Shown: positions 18,817-28,407, counted from the stretch's first letter. The stretch: DNA of 64,000 nucleotides from Paenibacillus tuaregi (GCF_900086655.1 NZ_LT575476.1:2026503-2090502), one strand, 5' to 3'. Numbers and translations: made by a program. Notes: generated by a model from the sequence alone, not told the origin.

Positions 18817-19384
18817 CCCTGCGGGACCCGCTTCCTTGTTGGCGGAATTTGGCGGCCTGGGTAGGTCGCGTTGGTGCCGCTGATTTTCGTGTATGGGGCC
18901 GGCAGTGTTCGTGGGGCCGCTTGCCGCCCCTTTGGGGCCCGCTTTACTTTTGGTGCGGATCGGGCGCAGGGCTGGAGATGTGCGCTCTTGCTGGTGCGAG
19001 CAAGGAGGCGCTGTCCCTGCGGGATGCGCTTGGGGTTGCGCGGGGATTAGAGTGTTGGAATTGTGGTATGGTGATGATGCGAGCGTGCAGGCTCTATCCC
19101 TGCGGGATGCGCTTAAGGTTGGTGCAAGGATTAAAGTGTTGGGGTTTGAGAGGGTTTTAAGATGTTTGCATATACATGAAATAGCGGAGAGGACGGAATC
19201 GTTCTGGAGAAGCGTGAGCGTTCGCCTTTGGAGCTAAATTTCTACACTGAATGGATAGTTCAAAGAAATTTAGCTCCAACAGCGATCGTAAGAATGATCC
19301 GTCAGCGGAGCGGGCTTACATGAATGGGAATTGCTCAAGAGTTATTCACTCACGTATCGGGCGCTGTCCCTGCGGGATGCGCTT
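18817..19384. repeat. dispersed short repeats, unit CCCTGCGGGATGCGCTT
   Basis: The 17-bp unit occurs at 19015-19031, 19098-19114 and 19368-19384. A variant with ACCC in place of ATGC is at 18817-18833, and a more diverged CCCTTTGGGG-type variant lies near 18930. Each of the three main copies is followed by related text (ggttg...gattagagtgttgg). The segment is G+C-rich and I see no credible gene in it. The approximately 110-residue open frames here look like by-products of the repeats. Confidence 0.65.
19165..19323. repeat. palindromic intergenic element, copy 1 (159 bp)
   Basis: Contains perfect 15-bp inverted arms TTGGAGCTAAATTTC (19228-19242) and GAAATTTAGCTCCAA (19265-19279). Outer segments are also imperfectly complementary (ACGGAATCGTTCT against AGAATGATCCGT), giving one long stem-loop. 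By eye it differs at about 10 of 159 positions from the copy at 19432-19590. No protein frame spans it. Confidence 0.8.
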
Positions 19385-19431
19385 GAGGTTGTGTAGGGAT
19401 TAGAGTGCTGGGGCTGAGCATCTATCAGGTA

Positions 19432-19590
19432 TTTGCATATACATGAAATAGCGGAGATTACGGAATCGTTCTGGAGAAGCGTAAGCGTTCGCCTTTGGAG
19501 CTAAATTTCAACAGTGAATAGATAGTTCAAAGAAATATAGCTCCAACAGCGATCGTAAGAATGATCCGTCAGAGCAGCGGGCTAACATGA
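19432..19590. repeat. palindromic intergenic element, copy 2 (159 bp)
   Basis: Same length and order as the copy at 19165-19323 and about 94 percent identical by eye. The larger duplicated unit includes the CCCTGCGGGATGCGCTT repeat upstream, so roughly 230 bp is present twice in tandem with a period near 270 bp. It ends 67 nt before def. Confidence 0.8.
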
Positions 19591-19657
19591 GGGTATTCAA
19601 GACGTATTCCCCATCAAAGCGCGCTCACATAATAAGACATACGAAGGATGGTGCGAT

Positions 19658-20182
19658 ATGGCGATTAGAGAGATTGTTCTGGAGCCCAATGAGGTTCTGC
19701 ATCAGGTTGCGGAGGAAGTGAAGGAGATTACCCCGGCTATCCGGAAGCTGCTTACAGACATGGCAGATACGATGTACGACGCGGATGGGGTTGGACTGGC
19801 GGCTCCGCAGGTTGGCATTCTCAAGCGGATTATAGTGATTGATGTGGGGGACGACAACGGGCTCATTGAGATGATCAACCCGGAGATTATTGCATCGGAA
19901 GGGGAGCAATTCGGACCGGAAGGCTGTCTGAGTATTCCTGGTTACCGGGGAGATGTGCGCCGGGCGAATCAGGTGACGGTCAAAGGACTTAACCGGAAGG
20001 GCAAGGAAATCACGATTACCGGAACCGAACTGCTTGCCCGGGCATTTCAGCATGAGATCGATCATTTGAATGGCATATTATACACTGAGCTAGCCGAGAA
20101 TTATTATGAGATTCCGCCTGAGGAAGAGGAGCAGTTCGAACAGGAGCAGGAACAGCAGGCGACGAATGAAAAGAAGGAGTGA
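19658..20182 (+). CDS. def: peptide deformylase
   Basis: A 174-residue metalloenzyme removing the N-formyl group from nascent proteins. All three motifs are present: GVGLAAPQVG, EGCLS (88-92, metal-binding Cys) and HEIDH (132-136). The acidic/glutamine-rich tail (EEEEQFEQEQEQQ) is an extension without known role. AAGGATGGTG precedes the start. fmt begins 5 nt after the stop, and the pair acts in the same formyl-methionine cycle. Confidence 0.96.
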   Translation: MAIREIVLEPNEVLHQVAEEVKEITPAIRKLLTDMADTMYDADGVGLAAPQVGILKRIIVIDVGDDNGLIEMINPEIIASEGEQFGPEGCLSIPGYRGDVRRANQVTVKGLNRKGKEITITGTELLARAFQHEIDHLNGILYTELAENYYEIPPEEEEQFEQEQEQQATNEKKE

Positions 20183-20187
20183 GGCGC

Positions 20188-21132
20188 ATGAATATTGTTT
20201 TTATGGGAACTCCCGATTTTGCGGTACCTTCCCTGGAGACTTTGCTGGATGAAGGGTACAATGTCGTTGCCGTAGTAACCCAGCCAGATCGGCCCCAAGG
20301 CAGGAAAAAGGTGCTTACGCCTACGCCTGTAAAAGAAGCTGCTTTGGCTCACGGCCTTCCTGTGCTGCAGCCTCAGCGGATGCGCAGTCCTGAAGCAGTT
20401 CAGGAGTTGGCCGCATATGAGCCGGATCTGATTGTGACTGCAGCATATGGACAGATTCTTCCTAAGGCGGTACTGGACATGCCTAAATACGGCTGTCTTA
20501 ACGTACACGGTTCGCTGCTTCCCAAATACCGGGGCGGTGCGCCGATCCAGCGCTCGATTATCAACGGGGAGAAGGAAACGGGGATCACGCTGATGTATAT
20601 GGCGGAAGGCCTCGATACCGGGGATATGATTGCAAAGTCGGTGGTTCCAATTGAGGATGAGGACACTTCGGGTACCTTATTCCAGAAACTGAGCTTGGCT
20701 GGGGCGAAGCTGCTAAAGGAGCAGCTGCCTCTAGTCATTAACGGGAGCGCGGCGCGTATTCCGCAGAATGATGAGGAATCTACATATGCAAAGAATCTAT
20801 CCCGTGAAGATGAGCGCATTAACTGGGCCGATTCCTCCAGGGATATCTATAACCGGGTGAGAGGCCTCGTGCCTTTTGCCGGAGGTTTCACCCACTGGAA
20901 CGGGGAAGTATTCAAGGTATGGGAAGTAGCCAAGCCTGAGCTGACGGCCGCGAGTTCAGGCAGCGGACAGGCTCCTGGTACTGTGCTGGCTTTTCATGCA
21001 AACGGGATTGAAGTGAAGACCGGGGACGGCTCGGTTATTCTAACCAAAGTGCAGCCTGCCGGTAAGAAGGCCATGGAAGCGGCCGAATTTCTGCGGGGCG
21101 GCGTGCTGAAGAAAGGTGAGGTATTCTCTTGA
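20188..21132 (+). CDS. fmt: methionyl-tRNA formyltransferase
   Basis: A 314-residue enzyme that formylates initiator Met-tRNA using 10-formyl-tetrahydrofolate. Hallmarks are MNIVFMGTPDFAVPSLE and the catalytic region NVHGSLLPKYRGGAPIQ. The start at 20188 is preferred to the in-frame ATG at 20179 because AAGGAGTGAGG lies just upstream. It overlaps rsmB by 4 nt (TTGA). Confidence 0.96.
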   Translation: MNIVFMGTPDFAVPSLETLLDEGYNVVAVVTQPDRPQGRKKVLTPTPVKEAALAHGLPVLQPQRMRSPEAVQELAAYEPDLIVTAAYGQILPKAVLDMPKYGCLNVHGSLLPKYRGGAPIQRSIINGEKETGITLMYMAEGLDTGDMIAKSVVPIEDEDTSGTLFQKLSLAGAKLLKEQLPLVINGSAARIPQNDEESTYAKNLSREDERINWADSSRDIYNRVRGLVPFAGGFTHWNGEVFKVWEVAKPELTAASSGSGQAPGTVLAFHANGIEVKTGDGSVILTKVQPAGKKAMEAAEFLRGGVLKKGEVFS

Positions 21133-22577
21133 GCAGCTCTCAGCATAGGGGAAATAAGCCGGCAAATAAGCCGAAGACCGGTTCAGCTCCCCAAAGGGCG
21201 AAACACAAGGGCACCGGCGGACTACAGAGACCTGTTACCGCACGGGAAGTGGCTCTTGAGGTGCTGACCCAGGTGGAGGAAGAGGGCGCTTATAGCAACC
21301 TGCAGCTGAACAGCGCGCTGCAGCGCAGCAATCTGTCCGGAGCGGACGCAGGCCTTGCCACGGAGCTGGTGTATGGGACGATCTCGCGCTTATCCACGAT
21401 TGACTATTTCTTAGGTCAGTTCGTTGCTAAAGGCTTGGGTAAGCTTCAGCCTTGGGTGCGGAATTTGCTTCGTCTAAGCTTCTATCAGCTGTATTATTTG
21501 GACCGTATCCCCGCACATGCAGCGGTTAATGAAGCCGTTAACATCGCCAAAAAGAAAGGCCATCAAGGCATTTCAGGCATGGTGAACGGGGTGCTGCGAA
21601 GTGTGCTCCGGCGTAAGGAGGAGCTTCAAATACCGGCAGACCTTCCGCCACTCAAACGGATTGCTCTAGAGTATGCTTATCCGGAATGGCTCGTTGGGCG
21701 CTGGATCAAAGAGTACGGGGAAGCGGAGGCGGAGGCCATCTGCCGCGCGAACAATGAGCCTCCTTCTGTGAGTGTGCGGGTGAACCGCACCAAGCTCAGC
21801 AGGGAAGAACTGCTGGAGCGGATGAGGGAGCGGGGACTAGATGCTGAACCTTCTCCTGTGTCCGAGGATGGGATCATTGTTCGCAGTGGCGGCAATATGG
21901 CCCATACGGACTGGTACCAGGAGGGGCTGCTCTCTGTCCAGGATGAGAGCTCCATGCTGGTTGCTGCCGCGGTCGATCCGAGGCCCGGCATGAAAGTGCT
22001 TGACTGCTGCGCCGCACCCGGCGGCAAGTCCTGCCATATCGCGGAGAAGCTGAATGGCAGCGGTGAAGTTATCGCGAATGATGTGTATCCGCATAAAGCC
22101 AAGCTGGTAGAGTCCCAGGCCGAGCGTCTGGATTTGGACATTGTACGCACAACTACGGGCGACGCCTTGGAGCTTGCTGCGCGGTATGCGCCGGAATCTT
22201 TTGACCGGATTCTGCTCGACGCTCCATGTTCGGGGCTTGGGGTAATCCGGCGCAAGCCGGATCTGAAGTGGGCCAAGCAGCCGGAAGACATCACAGACAT
22301 TGCAGAGCTTCAACTCAAACTGCTTGATGGGGTTGCCGGGCTGCTCAGGCCTGGGGGTGTTCTGGTCTACAGCACGTGCACGATAGAAAAGCGGGAGAAT
22401 ATGCAGGTCGTGCAGGCTTTTCTGGATAAGCATCCGGAATATGCCGAAGCGGATCAGGTGCAAGTATTAAATGAACTGGGTGAAGCGCGTACGCGGGCTG
22501 CTGTTGGCACACAGATTTTGCCTCAGGATTTCCATTCCGATGGATTCTATATTGCCCGTTTGGTCAAACTAGGTTAA
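21129..22577 (+). CDS. rsmB: 16S rRNA (cytosine-967-C5)-methyltransferase
   Basis: A 482-residue RsmB (Sun) enzyme. The N-terminal NusB-like helical domain (about 30-160) is followed by a Rossmann methyltransferase with the SAM-binding CCAAPGGKSCHIAE and the two catalytic cysteines in DAPCSGLG and VYSTCTIE. The start is TTG, overlapping the fmt stop codon, with AAGGTGAGG upstream. The basic 40-residue N-terminus is unusual-looking but common in Paenibacillus-type homologues. Confidence 0.94.
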   Translation: MSSSQHRGNKPANKPKTGSAPQRAKHKGTGGLQRPVTAREVALEVLTQVEEEGAYSNLQLNSALQRSNLSGADAGLATELVYGTISRLSTIDYFLGQFVAKGLGKLQPWVRNLLRLSFYQLYYLDRIPAHAAVNEAVNIAKKKGHQGISGMVNGVLRSVLRRKEELQIPADLPPLKRIALEYAYPEWLVGRWIKEYGEAEAEAICRANNEPPSVSVRVNRTKLSREELLERMRERGLDAEPSPVSEDGIIVRSGGNMAHTDWYQEGLLSVQDESSMLVAAAVDPRPGMKVLDCCAAPGGKSCHIAEKLNGSGEVIANDVYPHKAKLVESQAERLDLDIVRTTTGDALELAARYAPESFDRILLDAPCSGLGVIRRKPDLKWAKQPEDITDIAELQLKLLDGVAGLLRPGGVLVYSTCTIEKRENMQVVQAFLDKHPEYAEADQVQVLNELGEARTRAAVGTQILPQDFHSDGFYIARLVKLG

Positions 22578-22594
22578 TATGACAGATGGCACAC

Positions 22595-22620
22595 CCCGCT
22601 GGAACCTCCAGCGGGTTTTG
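22595..22620 (+). terminator. intrinsic terminator after rsmB
   Basis: Perfect 9-bp stem CCGCTGGA(A)/TCCAGCGG with a short loop, followed by GTTTTG. It separates def-fmt-rsmB from rlmN, which has its own promoter candidate. Confidence 0.8.
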
Positions 22621-22647
22621 CACTTTAGTGTCAAGTGTGTTTATGAT
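22618..22647 (+). promoter_or_regulatory. candidate sigma-A promoter for rlmN-prpC-prkC
   Basis: -35 TTGCAC (22618-22623), 18-bp spacer, -10 TATGAT (22642-22647). The -35 starts within the T tract of the rsmB terminator, leaving about 60 nt to the rlmN start. Confidence 0.6.
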
Positions 22648-22706
22648 AAAATGGGAAGAATGAATAGAATTCATGCTTCAATTTAAAAAAGAACAGGTGT
22701 GTGATC

Positions 22707-23753
22707 ATGAAGCCTTTTATATATGATTTTACGTTGGAGGAGCTGCAGGAATGGGCAGTTTCCCAAGGGGAACCCGCTTTCCGCGGCGGGCAGATTTTTG
22801 ATTGGATTTATGTGAAGCGGGTTAATTCTTTTGACGAGATGACCAATCTATCCAAGGCGCTTCGCCAGAAATTGAATGAGCAGTTCCAGTTCGTGGCCCT
22901 GAAGGAGATTACGAAATTTGAGTCCAAGGACGGAACGGTCAAGTTCCTGTTCGGCCTGCATGATGACCATGCCATTGAAACGGTGATCATGAAGCACAAC
23001 TACGGGAACAGCATCTGTGTAACGACCCAGGTAGGCTGCCGGGTAGGCTGTACGTTCTGCGCATCCACCTTGGGTGGGCTGAAGCGGGACCTGACCGCTG
23101 GAGAGATTGTCGCCCAAGTTGTGCGGGCCCAGCAGATCCTTGATGAACGAGGCGAGCGTGTGAGCAGCATTGTCATCATGGGAACGGGCGAACCGTTTGA
23201 GAACTATGAGGCTACCATGAAATTTTTGCGGTTGATGATCCATGAGAAGGGCTTGAATATTGGACAACGGCATATTACTGTATCAACAAGTGGTATTGTG
23301 CCGAACATCTACCGGTTTGCGGACGAGAATACCCAGATTAATCTGGCCATTTCGATTCATGCACCGAATGATGCGCTTCGTTCGAAGCTGATGCCGGTGA
23401 ACCGCCGGTTTCCTTTTGACGATGTGATGGAGTCACTAAGATATTATCAGGCGAAGACGGGCCGCAGAATTACATTTGAATATGCGCTCATCGGCGGGGT
23501 TAACGACCAGCCGGAGCATGCGGAGGAACTGGCAAATGTATTGAAAAACATGCTCTGCCACGTGAATCTGATCCCGGTGAACTATGTGCCTGAACGTAAG
23601 TACACCCGGACTTCGAGAAATGACATTTTTCAATTCCAACGCATATTGGCGGACAAAGGGGTTAATGTTACGATCCGCCGTGAGCAAGGCCACGATATTG
23701 CGGCAGCCTGCGGACAACTGCGGGCGAAGCATATGGAGTCTGGTGCGAGGTGA
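22707..23753 (+). CDS. rlmN: dual-specificity 23S rRNA/tRNA adenine-C2 methyltransferase
   Basis: A 348-residue radical SAM enzyme that methylates A2503 of 23S rRNA and A37 of tRNAs. The CX3CX2C cluster motif is Cys111, Cys115 and Cys118 (CRVGCTFC). The C-terminal [12 protein letters not shown] carries the second catalytic cysteine. ATG 22707 is used; an in-frame GTG lies at 22701. prpC begins 7 nt after the stop. Confidence 0.94.
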   Translation: MKPFIYDFTLEELQEWAVSQGEPAFRGGQIFDWIYVKRVNSFDEMTNLSKALRQKLNEQFQFVALKEITKFESKDGTVKFLFGLHDDHAIETVIMKHNYGNSICVTTQVGCRVGCTFCASTLGGLKRDLTAGEIVAQVVRAQQILDERGERVSSIVIMGTGEPFENYEATMKFLRLMIHEKGLNIGQRHITVSTSGIVPNIYRFADENTQINLAISIHAPNDALRSKLMPVNRRFPFDDVMESLRYYQAKTGRRITFEYALIGGVNDQPEHAEELANVLKNMLCHVNLIPVNYVPERKYTRTSRNDIFQFQRILADKGVNVTIRREQGHDIAAACGQLRAKHMESGAR

Positions 23754-23759
23754 GGTCAT

Positions 23760-24536
23760 TTGATTAAAACGGTATGTGTCAGTGATGTGGGACATGTTCG
23801 TTCCGTAAATGAAGATTCATATTGGGTGGAGAGCCTGGAACAAGGCTTCACTCTGGGGATTGTGGCTGATGGCATGGGCGGACACAAGGCGGGAGATACC
23901 GCCAGCCGCTTGGCTGTAGAGACCATTTCGGCCGATCTGAAGAAGCTGCCAAGAGCCACTTCCACAGAGCTTCGCCGTGAGGCTATGAGAAAGGCGATTC
24001 TCCATGCCAATGAGGTGGTGTTTCGCACTGCTTCTGAAAGTGTCGAATATCACAATATGGGCACCACCGTGGAAGCGATCCTGCTTGACCGGCGTGAAGG
24101 GATTATCGGTCACATTGGTGACAGCCGTGCCTATTTGTTCCGCCAAGGGGGAATCACCCAGCTGACGGAGGACCATACCTTGGTCAACGAGCTTGTGAAA
24201 AGCCGGCAGATCAGCGAAGAAGAAGCTTCTCATCATCCCCGCCGAAACGTAATCACCCGGGCACTGGGAACGGATGCCCAGGTGGAGGTAGATCTGATTC
24301 ATGTTGCGCTGAAGGAAGGGGATATTCTGCTCCTCTGCAGCGATGGACTCAGCAGCTATGTATCTAAGCATCAAATGGCCCAAACGGTCGGATTGTCTGA
24401 GGTGTCCTTGAAGGACCGGGCCGACCACCTTCTTCAGCTTGCTCTTGATGCGGGCGGGGAAGATAATATCACTGTAGCTCTCATAGAAATTTCCGAGGGT
24501 ACAGCGGGGTCTAGTGTAAAGGAGTGGACAACATGA
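23760..24536 (+). CDS. prpC: PP2C-type Ser/Thr protein phosphatase (PrpC/Stp)
   Basis: A 258-residue metal-dependent phosphatase that reverses phosphorylation by PrkC. Metal-binding motifs are clear: NEDSY near the N-terminus, VADGMGGH, LCSDGLSSYV and GGEDNITVALI. The start is TTG, preceded by GAGGTGAGG. Its stop overlaps the prkC start (ATGA), so kinase and phosphatase are translationally coupled. Confidence 0.95.
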   Translation: MIKTVCVSDVGHVRSVNEDSYWVESLEQGFTLGIVADGMGGHKAGDTASRLAVETISADLKKLPRATSTELRREAMRKAILHANEVVFRTASESVEYHNMGTTVEAILLDRREGIIGHIGDSRAYLFRQGGITQLTEDHTLVNELVKSRQISEEEASHHPRRNVITRALGTDAQVEVDLIHVALKEGDILLLCSDGLSSYVSKHQMAQTVGLSEVSLKDRADHLLQLALDAGGEDNITVALIEISEGTAGSSVKEWTT

Positions 24537-26731
24537 TCGGACATGAATTGGGCGGTCGTTATCAGATTATTGAGCGGATCGGCGGAGGCGGAATGGCGCT
24601 GGTATACAAGGCGCAGGACATTCTGCTCGGACGCAATGTGGCTATCAAAGTGCTGCGTCAGCAATTTGTGCACGATGAGGAATTTATCCGCCGCTTCCGG
24701 CGGGAGGCGCAATCTGCCGCATCTTTGTCACATCCGAATGTGGTAAGTATTTATGATGTCGGTCAGGAAGACGAAATCCATTATATTGTCATGGAATATA
24801 TTGAAGGCCAGAATTTAAATGAGATTATAAAAGAACGCGCCCCGCTCCAGGTGGACGAGGCCGTTCGGATTGCAACACAAATTTGTGACGCGCTGGATCA
24901 TGCTCATCATAACCAAATCATTCATCGGGATATAAAGCCTCATAATATACTCATTGGACGGAACGGACGGGTAAAGGTAACCGACTTCGGTATTGCCCGT
25001 GCGGTATCATCTACAACAATTACCCAGACGGGCTCGGTTGTAGGTTCCGTGCACTACTTCTCACCAGAACATGCCAAAGGTGTGGTTACAGGTGAGAAAT
25101 CGGATCTGTATTCCCTGGGGATCGTGCTGTACGAAATGCTTACCTCCAAGCTTCCATTCTTGGGGGAGAGCCCGATCAGTGTGGCTCTGAAGCATCTTCA
25201 GGAGAGCTTTGAGGAACCGCGGCTCGTTAACCCGCTTATTCCTCAGAGTGTTGAGAATATCATATTGAAGTCAATGCGCAAAAATCCAAACGAACGCTAT
25301 CAGTCCGCCAAGGAGATGCTGCGTGATTTGGAGACGTGTCTGCTGCCTGAGCGGCGGCTGGAATCCAAGATTGTGTTTGATGATGCCGACGACGCGGATA
25401 AGACCCGGGTAATTCCAGCGATCAAACCACCGGTGCAGCGGCCTGCTGCGGGGAGAACGTCCCGTGTGGATGATCCTGATGAAGGCTCAAAGCCGCAGGC
25501 GGCCAAATCTAAGAACCCCAAGAAAGCCTGGGTCAAACCTACGCTGTGGATCGGAATTACGCTGCTTGTCATCTTATTCATGCTTGGAGTGGCTTGGTAT
25601 GTCAATCAGAGCTTGAATGTTCCTAATGTGAAAGTGCCGAAGCTGATCGGTCTTCAGGAAGACGCGGCCAGAGCGGAGCTCACCAAGGCAGGGCTTAAGG
25701 TGCAGGATCCCATCACCAGAGCCTACAAAGAAGGTGTAGCTGCAGGTGTTGTGTATGAACAGGGAAGGCCGGAAGGCGCTGAGGTCAAGAAGGATACGCC
25801 TATAACGCTGACAGTAAGCGTGGAGAAACCGCTGAAGAAGCTTCCAGATCTCAGTGGACAATCGTATGAAGATGCTAAGAAGAAGCTGATGGATGACTTC
25901 CAGATGGATGGTAGTCAGATTACCCGGAAGGATGATTACAGTGATGCTGATCCTGGCAAGGTGACAGGTCAGAATCCTGCTGCCGGCTCGGACTTTGATC
26001 CGGCGAAGGACACGGTTGAGCTTACAGTCAGCAAAGGCCCGCAAATGGTGACGATGCCGGATCTCACGAACCTGACCCAGAGTCAGGCGGAGGCCAAGTT
26101 GAAGGAGCTCGGCTTGAAGCTGGCCAAGGATGGCATCACCCAGGAGTCCAGCTACTCGGTGGACGAAGGGAAGGTATTTAAACAGCATCCTTACGGGGCT
26201 GGAGAACAGGTTCCTCCGGGTACAGAGTTTACCCTTGTAGTCAGCTCCGGATATCCGCCTGAAGCGGTAACGTACACCTATAATGTGCCTATTGCCCCTA
26301 AGACGGAAGGCAAGAAGAGCAAGATCCGGCTGGTGTATACCGATGCCCGGGGAGATAACAAGGAAGCGACAACAAGAACGATTAACACCGTTCAGACAAT
26401 ACCGGTAAATCTTGTTCTGTCTCCGACCAAAAATGGAGCGATTCTAATATACCGGGACGGTGAATATCTGGATACGCTGCCTGTCTCTTATATTGATGCC
26501 AAACAGGGCACAGTTCCGGTTCCAAGCGTACCGGTTGGACAGGAGCAGGTCGAGCAGACTCCGCCACCGGACGACAACAACTCCGGTGATAATGGAACTG
26601 CCGGAGACTCTGCAGCGATTAATGGCGGTTACCAGGAGGTAACCGACCGTTTCGCTTCGGGTCAAGCCTCCTCTAAGGAAGTCTTGAAAGCCCAGAAAGA
26701 GAAGGAAAAAGCCGAGAAGAAGCGCAAATAG
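24533..26731 (+). CDS. prkC: Ser/Thr protein kinase with PASTA domains (PrkC)
   Basis: A 732-residue membrane kinase that senses peptidoglycan fragments and acts in germination and cell-wall control. Residues 1-270 form the Hanks-type kinase (GGGGMALVY loop, VAIKVL Lys, HRDIKPHNI, DFGIA). A single membrane helix lies near 330-350 (LWIGITLLVILFMLGVAWYV). Three PASTA repeats follow (about 355-565). The remaining extracellular domain of about 165 residues ends in a highly charged tail (KAQKEKEKAEKKRK). ATG 24533 has AAAGGAG 8 nt upstream. rsgA and rpe follow as in B. subtilis. Confidence 0.95.
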   Translation: MIGHELGGRYQIIERIGGGGMALVYKAQDILLGRNVAIKVLRQQFVHDEEFIRRFRREAQSAASLSHPNVVSIYDVGQEDEIHYIVMEYIEGQNLNEIIKERAPLQVDEAVRIATQICDALDHAHHNQIIHRDIKPHNILIGRNGRVKVTDFGIARAVSSTTITQTGSVVGSVHYFSPEHAKGVVTGEKSDLYSLGIVLYEMLTSKLPFLGESPISVALKHLQESFEEPRLVNPLIPQSVENIILKSMRKNPNERYQSAKEMLRDLETCLLPERRLESKIVFDDADDADKTRVIPAIKPPVQRPAAGRTSRVDDPDEGSKPQAAKSKNPKKAWVKPTLWIGITLLVILFMLGVAWYVNQSLNVPNVKVPKLIGLQEDAARAELTKAGLKVQDPITRAYKEGVAAGVVYEQGRPEGAEVKKDTPITLTVSVEKPLKKLPDLSGQSYEDAKKKLMDDFQMDGSQITRKDDYSDADPGKVTGQNPAAGSDFDPAKDTVELTVSKGPQMVTMPDLTNLTQSQAEAKLKELGLKLAKDGITQESSYSVDEGKVFKQHPYGAGEQVPPGTEFTLVVSSGYPPEAVTYTYNVPIAPKTEGKKSKIRLVYTDARGDNKEATTRTINTVQTIPVNLVLSPTKNGAILIYRDGEYLDTLPVSYIDAKQGTVPVPSVPVGQEQVEQTPPPDDNNSGDNGTAGDSAAINGGYQEVTDRFASGQASSKEVLKAQKEKEKAEKKRK

Positions 26732-26775
26732 GATCATGAATAAGGCAGAAAAACAAGGAAGCGAGGCCTGCGTAC

Positions 26776-27678
26776 ATGCCTGAAGGCTTAATTGTTAAGG
26801 CGCTAAGTGGATATTATTATGTGAAGCCGGCTGGGGCTGGATCAGGCGAGACTATTCAATGCCGCGGCCGGGGAGTGTTTAAGAAGAAAGGGATAACCCC
26901 CTTGGTAGGGGACCGGGTCATTTACGAGCCTACAGAGAATGGGGAAGGGACAGTAACGGAGATTCTCCCCCGGGAGACGGAGCTCATTCGTCCTCCGGTG
27001 GCGAATGCCAGTCTGGCCGTTCTCCTCTTCTCTCTTCGTGAGCCTGATATGAACCTGCAGCTGTTGGACAAGTTCCTTGTTCATATTGAGAATGAAGGAC
27101 TTGATACGCTGATTTGCTTGACGAAGCAGGATCTGCTGACAGATGAAGACGAGGCAGATGAGCTGACGAAGCTGGTCTCAGAGCTCTACAGCTCCATCGG
27201 GTACGAGGTGATCATCACCAGCTCCCGGACAGGTGCGGGTACGGATCAGGTGCTCAGCCGGTTGGCTGGAGGAATTAGTGTGTTCTCGGGTCAGTCAGGA
27301 GTGGGCAAGTCTTCCCTGCTCAATGCGATGCTGCCGGGATTAAGTCTGGAGACCAGCGCAATCAGCCTGCGCCTAGGACGCGGCAAGCATACGACCCGGC
27401 ATGTGGAGCTGATTGAGCTCGGCAATGGCGGTTACGTTGCTGACACACCGGGCTTTAGCCAGCTGGATTTTCTGGAGCTTGGGGTGGAGAGATTATCCGA
27501 ATGCTTCCGGGAGTTTGTTCCTTATGCGGCGGAATGTAAGTTCCGGGGCTGCAGCCACCTGCACGAGCCTGGCTGTAAGGTGCTCCAGGCGGTTGAAGAG
27601 AAACGGATTGCCTCCAGCAGATATGAGCATTACGTTCAATTCTATGAGGAAATGAAAGATAAGAAACGGAGGTACTAA
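26776..27678 (+). CDS. rsgA: ribosome small subunit-dependent GTPase A
   Basis: A 300-residue circularly permuted GTPase (RsgA/CpgA) that checks 30S maturation. The order of G motifs is permuted: G4-like CLTKQD comes before G1 GQSGVGKSSLLN and G3 DTPGF. An N-terminal OB fold (about 1-70) and a C-terminal zinc knuckle (CKFRGCSHLHEPGCKV) complete the usual architecture. It lies between prkC and rpe, 5 nt from rpe. Confidence 0.95.
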   Translation: MPEGLIVKALSGYYYVKPAGAGSGETIQCRGRGVFKKKGITPLVGDRVIYEPTENGEGTVTEILPRETELIRPPVANASLAVLLFSLREPDMNLQLLDKFLVHIENEGLDTLICLTKQDLLTDEDEADELTKLVSELYSSIGYEVIITSSRTGAGTDQVLSRLAGGISVFSGQSGVGKSSLLNAMLPGLSLETSAISLRLGRGKHTTRHVELIELGNGGYVADTPGFSQLDFLELGVERLSECFREFVPYAAECKFRGCSHLHEPGCKVLQAVEEKRIASSRYEHYVQFYEEMKDKKRRY

Positions 27679-27682
27679 CGAA

Positions 27683-28342
27683 ATGATCAACATTGCACCG
27701 TCTATTTTATCTGCGGATTTTGCCAAATTGGGTGAAGAAATCGCCGATGTGGAGCAAGGAGGAGCAGGCTGGCTTCACATCGATGTTATGGATGGGCGCT
27801 TTGTGCCTAATATCACGATGGGCCCCCTTGTGGTTGAGGCCATCAAGCCTCACACCCAGCTCGTTCTGGATGTTCACTTGATGATTGAGAACCCAGAGAA
27901 TTACATACCTGCTTTTGCTAAAGCGGGAGCTGACTATATCACCGTGCATGCGGAGGCCTGTGTCCATTTGCACCGGGTTATCCATCTGATCAAGGAGCAT
28001 GGTGTGAAGGCAGGAGTTGCGATTAATCCTGGGACTCCGGCTTCGGTGCTGTCTGAGGTGCTGGAAGACCTGGATCTCGTTCTTGTGATGACCGTAAATC
28101 CTGGATTTGGAGGTCAATCCTTCATTCCCGCTGCGGTCCGCAAGATCCGTGAGCTAAGCGAGATGAAGGAGCAGCGCGGCCGATCGGACCTTCTGATTGA
28201 GGTGGACGGCGGAATTACGTCTCAGACGGCTCCGCTTGTTGCCCGGGCAGGAGCGGAAATCCTTGTTGCGGGCAGCGCTGTTTTTGGCCGTAAGGATCGT
28301 AAGGAAGCTATAGCTGAGATTATGAACAGTGTGCGTGCATAG
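27683..28342 (+). CDS. rpe: ribulose-phosphate 3-epimerase
   Basis: A 219-residue TIM-barrel enzyme interconverting ribulose-5-phosphate and xylulose-5-phosphate. The catalytic metal site is spread over SILSADFAKLG, HIDVMDGRFVPN, VHLMIENPE and EVDGGI. Ribosome site GGAGG lies upstream in the rsgA stop region. It is the last gene of the rlmN-to-rpe run and ends before a terminator. Confidence 0.95.
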   Translation: MINIAPSILSADFAKLGEEIADVEQGGAGWLHIDVMDGRFVPNITMGPLVVEAIKPHTQLVLDVHLMIENPENYIPAFAKAGADYITVHAEACVHLHRVIHLIKEHGVKAGVAINPGTPASVLSEVLEDLDLVLVMTVNPGFGGQSFIPAAVRKIRELSEMKEQRGRSDLLIEVDGGITSQTAPLVARAGAEILVAGSAVFGRKDRKEAIAEIMNSVRA

Positions 28343-28377
28343 GTGAAAATGGGGACAGCCCTGCGTCTGCTTTGATG

Positions 28378-28406
28378 GAATAGGGCGCGCGTGGGGCGCA
28401 TACAAT
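28378..28406 (+). promoter_or_regulatory. candidate sigma-E (sporulation) promoter for spoVM
   Basis: The -10 element CATACAAT (28399-28406) matches the B. subtilis sigma-E consensus fully. The -35 element GAATAGG (28378-28384) matches 5 of 7, with a 14-bp spacer. Transcription should begin near 28413, inside the left arm of the terminator at 28408-28444. In B. subtilis spoVM is a mother-cell sigma-E gene, which supports this reading. Confidence 0.6.
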
Positions 28407-28407
28407 G

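Noticed and set aside
18810..19237. Two overlapping open frames of about 115 codons between priA and def
   Set aside because: They run through G+C-rich repeat units, have no ribosome site, show no family resemblance and have biased low-complexity composition (Cys, Trp, Gly-rich). They are best explained by the repeats.
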